DNA from: Apostichopus japonicus
Lineage: Eukaryota; Echinodermata; Holothuroidea; Aspidochirotida; Stichopodidae
Direction: 5' to 3'
Length of the DNA stretch: 64,000 nt
Assembly: GCF_037975245.1 (NCBI RefSeq)
Contig: NC_092567.1
Span: 21,736,376-21,800,375 of the forward strand
In this document: piece by piece, positions 58,301-64,000 of the stretch
How the letters are laid out: each line of letters opens with the position of its first letter
Position numbering within the stretch: position 1 is the first letter of the stretch
Notes under the pieces: model-generated
Seen by the model: the letters and a program-made list of their open reading frames with translations, nothing else
Database searches by the model: none
What the model was told of the DNA's origin: nothing
Translations under genes and position numbers: made by a program

Positions 58301-61300
58301 TGCTTGAGCTGGTAAATTTTAGGAGACAAGTGACTTGAACGAAGTGTTTTCACAGCCTTTCATTGTCATACATGCTAGCCTAAGCTGTCATTGACTTAGT
58401 GCAGTGACTGGAGAGAACGATTCAGTGAGACCCAGGAAATGTACTGTTAATGACTGAATGGATGGCAGACTCGTAACTTGATTTGTTGTACTTGTAGTAC
58501 TGGTCTTGTAGTACAGTTGCCCGTACTCTATGTCATGCGTTTGTACTTTGTGCGTTGTAGAAATCTATCAGAGAGGAAAGTACAAGATCCTCATTAGTAC
58601 AAGATTAACATACTCATCCTCGTGTCTTGCACTCTGCCCACTCAATACTTGTGCTGGTACTCTTACCAAGGGATATTCTACTCGTACTGCACTGTACGTA
58701 CTGGCAGGGAATCACTTATCCAGTGTTGTATCGCAAAATGCTAAAGAAAATTTGACAAATTGCTATATAAGTGTAAAGATGTAATAGCAGTTTTTGCAAA
58801 CACAGAAACAATAGTATTTTATAAGAGAAACATCAGAGCCATGGCAACCACTAGGCAATATTTGAACACTAAATTATTCCATGCCATGACTACAAGCTTT
58901 AGCCATCCTGTTTACAGACATTTTATGTGTGCAGTCTTCTGTAACTTAGGTTGATGGGTACCAGCAAAATAGATTTTATTTGTGAATAATTCTGTAAAAG
59001 GCTGCCATGACTTGAAGTGGTTTGAATTCTCTGGTGCATGAGATACGAGGTGTATTGATGTGTAGTTAATTTGATGTGTAGAGCTCTATCCATCTATAAG
59101 CACACAAGACAAATTAGTACTGTATCTGTTTTTTGTTGTTGCTTATGCTGAAATCTGCTGGCTGAAATTGCTGTGTTGCTCCATGTTCATATAATTTGGA
59201 ATACTGTATATAGTTAATGTACAGACTAATTCATTCTATTTGTCGGTACATTTGTTCTTCCACAACTACAAAACATGTTGGATATAATATTAGATAAGAT
59301 TGAACATTTATTATTTAGGAAAAGCAAAGAATAAGAAAGTAAATATGGTGATTGTTTATACATATAGTTTAGACGATTTGGGAGGGGGAGGGTTGACAAA
59401 AATTGTATCCCTTTTGTTTGGGGTGGGGGGTGGGGGAGGTCAGGAAGTAGTGTTTATTGAGGGGGTAAAGAGGGAGTAACATTACTTTCCCATAGAATCC
59501 TTGTTATTCTTTGTGAAATGTCCAGTGAGGTTTCCAGCAAACATCTTGTGCTGACGGATGGTTAAGAGGGTGGGGGGGTGGGGGAGCAGAGAGGAGGAGG
59601 AGGATGTGAGGGGAGCTCATCTTATTTTACATAATCTGTCAAGATTTCATGCAATATTTGATACAGCTTGCATATATATCCCTTATCTTTTCATCTCAGT
59701 TGAATAGTATTTTCCCAAATATAACTTTTTTTTTTTTTTAATCTACATTTACAGAGTCTCGATGATGCTCGACAGCTGATGAAACACTTTGACCCAGAGT
59801 TGGGTGAACCCCTCCCTGAACGTTCATACGCAGAGGATTGCAGATTCTATGACCCAGAACCACATCCAGATGGGCACTTCCATAACTTCTGGGTGAGGCT
59901 GGTCGATATATAAAAATATAGTGATAATGATTAGATTTGATGATTTGTGATTTTTGTGGAAAATTCATTTTCAGAATAGATGGATCCAATTTAAGGTATG
60001 TTTCTATTTTTTTTTTAAATTGAACTTGAGTCAAGTTTGGTACTTGAATCTATTTAACAAAGCTGGTGATTATATTGGTTTAATAGTTAAAAATTCATTC
60101 ACAGATAATGAAGGAAAGAATTTTCAACTTTCTTCTTGCATGTGAAAAGTGTCCTTTGAGAGAACTGATAAATGTGTATAGTTGGTCAAAATCAGGACTT
60201 CTTGTTGTTTAACATAACGACGTACGCTAAAAGTTCGTCAGTGTTACCCACAAAGTTTAGCTGCTACAAAATTGCTAAGATATTTCAAAAGTACCTTCCT
60301 GGCTGCTTCTGACCCCCCAAACTATATTCCCAGAAATTGAGGGCGTGCTTCAATTATACCATAAATATGTCTCAGTGAGGTATAGATGCTTTGAGGGTGG
60401 CAGTCAAACGCTCGTTGAAATCTGAGAATCAGTGACCAGTATTTGACTTTCAAGCAAATTTGGCGGCGATACTGATGACCTTGTAAGCTGAGCATGTGCT
60501 TCCAAGCTTCCTTGGACTGACAATAGGGGCCATTTCATAGGGTGTGCTAGCAGGGTGCCTGCTGGGGTCCATTTTGAAACAAGATGCTCATAAGAGTCTA
60601 TTAAAGGTACAATAGAATGTTGTTTGAAATGTAAACAATATGTTATCACATTATTTGCAGCCTTGGGGGAGAGGGGGCCTCCCAGTTGTCTCACATATCA
60701 CATTTTGAAGTTTAATATGTTCACAAATCATAACAAATACATTTTCTCTTTTATCCTTTCAGGAAAAATGCGATGTATTCATTTGGGGTCATCTATTCGG
60801 CTGGTGGGCGAAGGTGAGTAAGAATTAATTCATTAAATTGAAATACTAATCTTCTGCTACCGACGTTTGTTTGTCCAAGCGAATGTTTTCTTTACCCACA
60901 ACGGCAACTGCAAAGTATTAGAGTCAACTGGTCAAAAAGCTGACTTGCTTGGGTTTGAAACACTAGTCGGCATACAATGTTAACAGAGTACAACCAAAAG
61001 TCAACATCTGTGGATACCCTTTTATTTTCGAGAAAAGCGGATGTAGTCTGTTCGTTATCAACAGCTATAGTCTGTTGACTCTACAGCCTAGGTTTCCTGG
61101 TAAGAAGTACCAGCAATCCATTTTGTAAGGTTTGTGGTAGTTTTGAGGTAGAAATGTGGGTTGAATCATAGATTACCTCAGTGGCTAGATAAACTAAAAT
61201 AATCATAGAAAATATCAATAAAATATCAATAAATCTGAGTATGGAGCTCACTTAAATTATGTGTTGTTTATGCAATGTTCTCATGGTTATTTCTTATCAA

Positions 61301-63165
61301 TGATTAGGCCCAAGTAATTTGTAATGAAAGTATAAGGATGTCCAAACCCTATTATACAAAGTTCTAATGAATAGGAGTGATGCTTTAAAATTGACATGTT
61401 GAGAAAAGCAAAAACTAAGACCCTGTTGTCCAAGCAACAACCAGAAATAATCCTTTCCCCTTTCGTAATTATAGGCAGGTGTAATGTTTATCTAGGCACA
61501 TACTTTAATTGGTCTTCATGTTTCTTTTACTAGACAGTACAGTTTTCTTATGCTCAAGTTCCATCTACTGTTAAGTGTTTTGCTACAACACAGTCAGTAA
61601 TTTGTAGCTTTATAATATTGACATGGCTCCTCTCTTAAACAGATGTTGATGGTGCGAGATTATTGGTTGTGTAACGTCATCAGCATTCTCTTTGAGGTGC
61701 TCGAGTACACACTGGAACACCAGCTGCCAAACTTTGCAGAATGTTGGTGGGATCACGTAAGTGCACGATCTCATCCTAGTCTTATAAAAGCAACTGTATT
61801 TCTGTGATGTTGATGACTCTGTGGTATCAATAATATAAAATAACCCCAAAAATGTAATAAAAGCCCATATTCAATGAAATTATCAATTTGACTTGCTACC
61901 ATTCATATCACAAAATGGAGAAATTGTCTTAAGGGTTTACGTATGTACCCAATTTATCTATTGGCACATTGTTTCTAAGTTCAGTAGAGTAATGTCTGAG
62001 TGACAACATTTATAGAATGAAAAACCATCATTAACTACTCCCTGGTAATTGATTAATTTTTATTTTGTGAAAAGTTGAATAGGCTGTGTTAGTTTAAGCA
62101 GCAGCTATCGGGTTAATTTTCAATTTCAAAAGAGCACAGAACGTTTTTTGGCAAGAACGGAATTTGAACCAGTGACCTTGGGATTACAGGTTTTTTTTTT
62201 TTTTTTGTGCCCTACCAAGTGAGCTATCCAGCCCTATCACTACCAACGAAAGAGACGTAGCTCCTTGCTTCAGATCTTTATCCCACAGCTTTTAATAAGT
62301 TACTAGTTGTAGCTCATTTCTCTTTGTTGTAATTTAATTTACCACTCTTTTAGTACAATTTGTTACCCAATAGGCTATGATTGATTGCGGTTGTCAACGT
62401 TTCTTGAGTTAGTTAGTCATAGCTCCCATCAATCAGTGACTGCCGTACCAGTGTTTAGTTTCAAACCGTATAGACTGTGCAATAATGCTGGGACAATATT
62501 CATCGAAAGTTCCCTGTGTGGTGTAATAATTTCTTGGCTCGTTGTTAATCAGTCCCAAGAAAGTTTGGTTATTCATTTATTAATCCAACTTTAACATGGG
62601 CAATCTATGCCATTTGACTCTTATGTTGGTTTTGTATATGACGATCAGTCAGTGTTTGATGAAATGCACTGTGACCCCTCTACACGTCTCCCCCAACCCC
62701 CACCCCCATTCACTTGAACATCCACCCTCCTACATTATGATTACCACAAATTGAAAGAAAGAAATCCAACCATCACTTTCGGCATTTATCATAGTGACAT
62801 TACGATAAACATCTCTCCCCCCCCCTCCCCTCTCCCTAAGAGAGAAGAAAAGTCTGTTTGAGAGACATAAGGGTTTCAGAGTCGTGTCAGGGAGGCTGTA
62901 CTCTTGTCAAAGTGTAATGCCGTATTGCTTCTAGATGATTAAACCTCTATACTCTCCATTGGTTTTCTTTGCGTATTTCCAAGCAATCATTAACATCTTC
63001 AATTTGCATAAACTTATGTCCGAATCTTCCGTATTTCCTGCTTCAGTGGCTCCTTGATGCTGTCATCTGTAACGGTCTCGGTATCTGGTTGGGGATGAAG
63101 ACGCTAAACTATCTAAATGCCAGCACCTATCACTGGAGAGGTCTTTGGAGTATCAACACCTACAG
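52149..63165 (+). CDS. PTDSS2: phosphatidylserine synthase 2 (PTDSS2), 5' seven coding exons
   Basis: PTDSS2 is a multi-pass ER (MAM) enzyme that exchanges the ethanolamine of phosphatidylethanolamine for serine. Coding exons: 52149-52300, 54288-54389, 57650-57800, 59755-59892, 60763-60813, 61643-61756, 63047-63165, all GT-AG and in frame. They give 275 residues of the usual ~480. An acidic amino terminus precedes [17 protein letters not shown] (membrane helix 1), YNTKRGILA (helix 2), [17 protein letters not shown] (a family hallmark), helix 3, [45 protein letters not shown] and [13 protein letters not shown]. The blocks are nearly those of vertebrate PTDSS2 and differ from PTDSS1. The rest, with further membrane helices, lies beyond the right edge. 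Confidence 0.96.
52349..52771. mobile_element. 423-bp TIR element with AAAACGTCCC iterations
   Basis: Both ends carry CCAGTCAAAACGTCCC then TTTACCAAAACGTCCC in inverted orientation (52353-52384 and 52735-52766, 32 bp identical). More diverged AAAATGTCCCC-type repeats follow inward, so each arm is about 75 bp. A perfect 9-bp direct repeat ATATGGTTG flanks it (52340-52348 and 52772-52780). It is non-coding and AT-rich inside, and starts 49 bp past the donor of PTDSS2 exon 1. Confidence 0.85.
53041..53150. mobile_element. fragment related to the 48337-48656 element
   Basis: ACTTCAAATGGGGCATTATGA then CTATAAATTAGGTC then TTCTGCTAATAA parallel the interior of 48337-48656. Its ends are not recognisable. 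It lies in PTDSS2 intron 1. Confidence 0.5.
54288..54389 (+). CDS. PTDSS2: PTDSS2 coding exon 2: first membrane helix
   Basis: Acceptor cttacag, donor gttagt. It encodes [15 protein letters not shown] (helix), then [14 protein letters not shown], matching vertebrate LLEETPQDTAYNTK. Confidence 0.94.
54390..57649 (+). other. PTDSS2 intron 2
   Basis: A 3.3-kb intron without further exons. It holds a tRNA-like sequence on the - strand (55592-55659) and a G run near 56139-56157. Confidence 0.65.
55592..55659 (-). repeat. tRNA-like sequence (SINE head or tRNA pseudogene)
   Basis: On the - strand GGAGTGT is followed by box A TAGCTCAGTGGTTAACGCC and a box B GGTTCGAGTC, ending ACTCCA, which pairs with GGAGT. 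The D and T stems do not close and the anticodon loop lacks U33, so this is not a working tRNA gene. Confidence 0.55.
57650..57800 (+). CDS. PTDSS2: PTDSS2 coding exon 3: helices 2 and 3
   Basis: Acceptor tttaccag, donor gtaacg. It encodes [30 protein letters not shown] and a third helix ending YMLFQ. Confidence 0.96.
57801..59754 (+). other. PTDSS2 intron 3
   Basis: A 1.95-kb intron with G-rich runs near 59378-59440 and 59569-59615 and a poly-T acceptor region. No exon or element was recognised. Confidence 0.6.
59755..59892 (+). CDS. PTDSS2: PTDSS2 coding exon 4: lumenal or cytosolic loop
   Basis: Phase 0 at both ends; acceptor atttacag, donor gtgagg. It encodes [28 protein letters not shown] and HFHNFW, matching vertebrate DPKLGVPLPERDYGGNC and DPFHNIW. 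Confidence 0.95.
60763..60813 (+). CDS. PTDSS2: PTDSS2 coding exon 5
   Basis: A 51-bp exon, phase 0, acceptor cctttcag, donor gtgagt. It encodes [17 protein letters not shown], equivalent to vertebrate DKLDGFVPAHFLGWYLK; the histidine and GW are kept. Confidence 0.93.
61643..61756 (+). CDS. PTDSS2: PTDSS2 coding exon 6: conserved core
   Basis: Phase 0, acceptor ttaaacag, donor gtaagt. It encodes [10 protein letters not shown], a helix ([14 protein letters not shown]) and [13 protein letters not shown], the most conserved block of the family. Confidence 0.96.
62150..62236 (-). repeat. tRNA-derived SINE head interrupted by an A-run
   Basis: On the - strand GGGCTGGATAGCTCACTTGG (box A) leads to GGTAGGGCAC, then a run of about 16 A, then CCTGTAATCCCAAGG and TCACTGGTTCAAATTCC (box B). 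Without the A run this would be close to tRNA spacing. It lies in PTDSS2 intron 6. Confidence 0.6.
63047..63165 (+). CDS. PTDSS2: PTDSS2 coding exon 7
   Basis: Acceptor tgcttcag, donor gtgagg, leaving two bases. It encodes [20 protein letters not shown] and then [16 protein letters not shown]. Its 3' half is copied in the intron at 63301-63351. Confidence 0.95.
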
Positions 63166-63440
63166 GTGAGGTATCCATTCATAAGTATTTGAGGCAAAAT
63201 TTGGGGGGAGGGGGGAGTGAAGGGAGGGGTTAAGGAATAATTCCAGTCAGATTTGTACATTGCAGTGCATATGGTGTTCATATGGTTGTTTGTATGGTTG
63301 AATTATCTGAATGCCAGCACTTATCACTGGAGGGGTCTTTGGAGAATCAACATGATGGGGGGTGGGGGTGGGGGAAGAAGGGCTAAGGAATAATTCCTGT
63401 CAGTGTTGTACATTGCGTTGCATATGGTGTTCGTACAGTT
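63107..63440 (+). repeat. PTDSS2: tandem duplication of the PTDSS2 exon 7 end and following intron
   Basis: The segment from 63107 recurs from 63301 (offset 194). A second block, TAAGGAATAATTCC onward, recurs at 63231 and 63384 (offset 153), so about 41 bp around the donor are missing in the second copy. The copied exon part 63301-63351 keeps the frame but has no acceptor and no donor, so it should not be used. Confidence 0.88.
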
Positions 63441-64000
63441 GTTCAAAATGAATGAGTGTATTATCTATCCTATGTCCTTCTGACCAGTATAAAGTATAAT
63501 AGACAACTATTGTTGATTGTTTTTTATTGTTCTCATGTTCATTAATAGCTGGCCCTACCCGCATGCTCATTACTACATGATGATAATAACAGCATGAGGA
63601 TTTTAATTATTATACAAACCTTCTACAAACCTTCATAACAAGGTATCATGGATTTATCGCCGTAAATCATCTTAGTCTGTAAGTAAATTAGTCTTCTTTG
63701 AATTTCAAAAATTGAATGATTCTACAAACGAATGACACTGTCCAAGATATTTTCCCCCAAAGTTTAACGAGCGAGTAATTAAAAACATTGGAATTGTCTC
63801 TCAACATTTCATCGATATTAATATTAATGACATGCAACTATGAAGCAAAAACTAGATCACTTAAGAAATTAACAAAGCTTTGAGTTCTTCATCACTTGAA
63901 AGGAGAATTGAACTGGTCGCGGTGATGATGTGATTGGTTGCTATGGGATTTAAGCTTGAAATATCATAAAGAAAGTTTTCTAACAATTAATGCGATGTCA
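63166..64000 (+). other. PTDSS2 intron 7, open to the right
   Basis: No further PTDSS2 exon (expected to begin near GKMKRIAF in vertebrates) was found before the window ends. It contains the diverged duplicate described next. Confidence 0.7.

Overview
The window is animal nuclear DNA. It is AT-rich, its genes are split into short coding exons (51 to 240 bp) by GT-AG introns of 0.3 to 4.7 kb, and it carries many small repeats and G or C homopolymer runs. All recognisable proteins are metazoan: a KIM-type receptor tyrosine phosphatase, TAF11, a UBC-fold E2-like protein, calumenin and phosphatidylserine synthase 2. The repeat style and the apparently unduplicated phosphatase suggest a marine invertebrate, perhaps an echinoderm such as a sea cucumber. 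That placement is inference; nothing seen here fixes the species.

Layout. (1) 718-20414, + strand: the last ten coding exons of a PTPRR/PTPN5/PTPN7-family phosphatase (membrane segment, KIM, whole catalytic domain, stop); its first exons lie left of the window. (2) 20415-29800: about 9.4 kb with 3' UTR candidates and repeats, no gene seen. (3) 29970-30758, - strand: TAF11 with an undivided coding sequence. (4) 33271-34775, + strand: a two-exon E2-like protein, head to head with TAF11, with a TATA box upstream. (5) 39279-44307, - strand: a complete calumenin gene (signal peptide, six EF-hands, C-terminal HDEF) with two alternative versions of the exon for EF-hand 2. (6) 44308-52146: about 7.8 kb intergenic, rich in small inverted-repeat transposons. 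(7) 52149-63165, + strand: the first seven coding exons of phosphatidylserine synthase 2, continuing past the right edge.

The genes are unrelated housekeeping or signalling genes and do not form a pathway; calumenin and PTDSS2 both act in the endoplasmic reticulum but are simply divergent neighbours. The most interesting point is the pair of tandem calumenin exons (42307-42418 and 41886-42012). They align without gaps over 36 residues, have the same splice phases, and cannot be joined to each other without a frameshift and early stop, which predicts mutually exclusive splicing between a degenerate and a canonical calcium loop. Other points are a cluster of non-autonomous DNA transposons with target-site duplications, a 102-bp triplication that copies a splice donor, a 24-bp minisatellite in the intron that splits the phosphatase signature motif, and a partial copy of a PTDSS2 exon whose differences are all at third codon positions.
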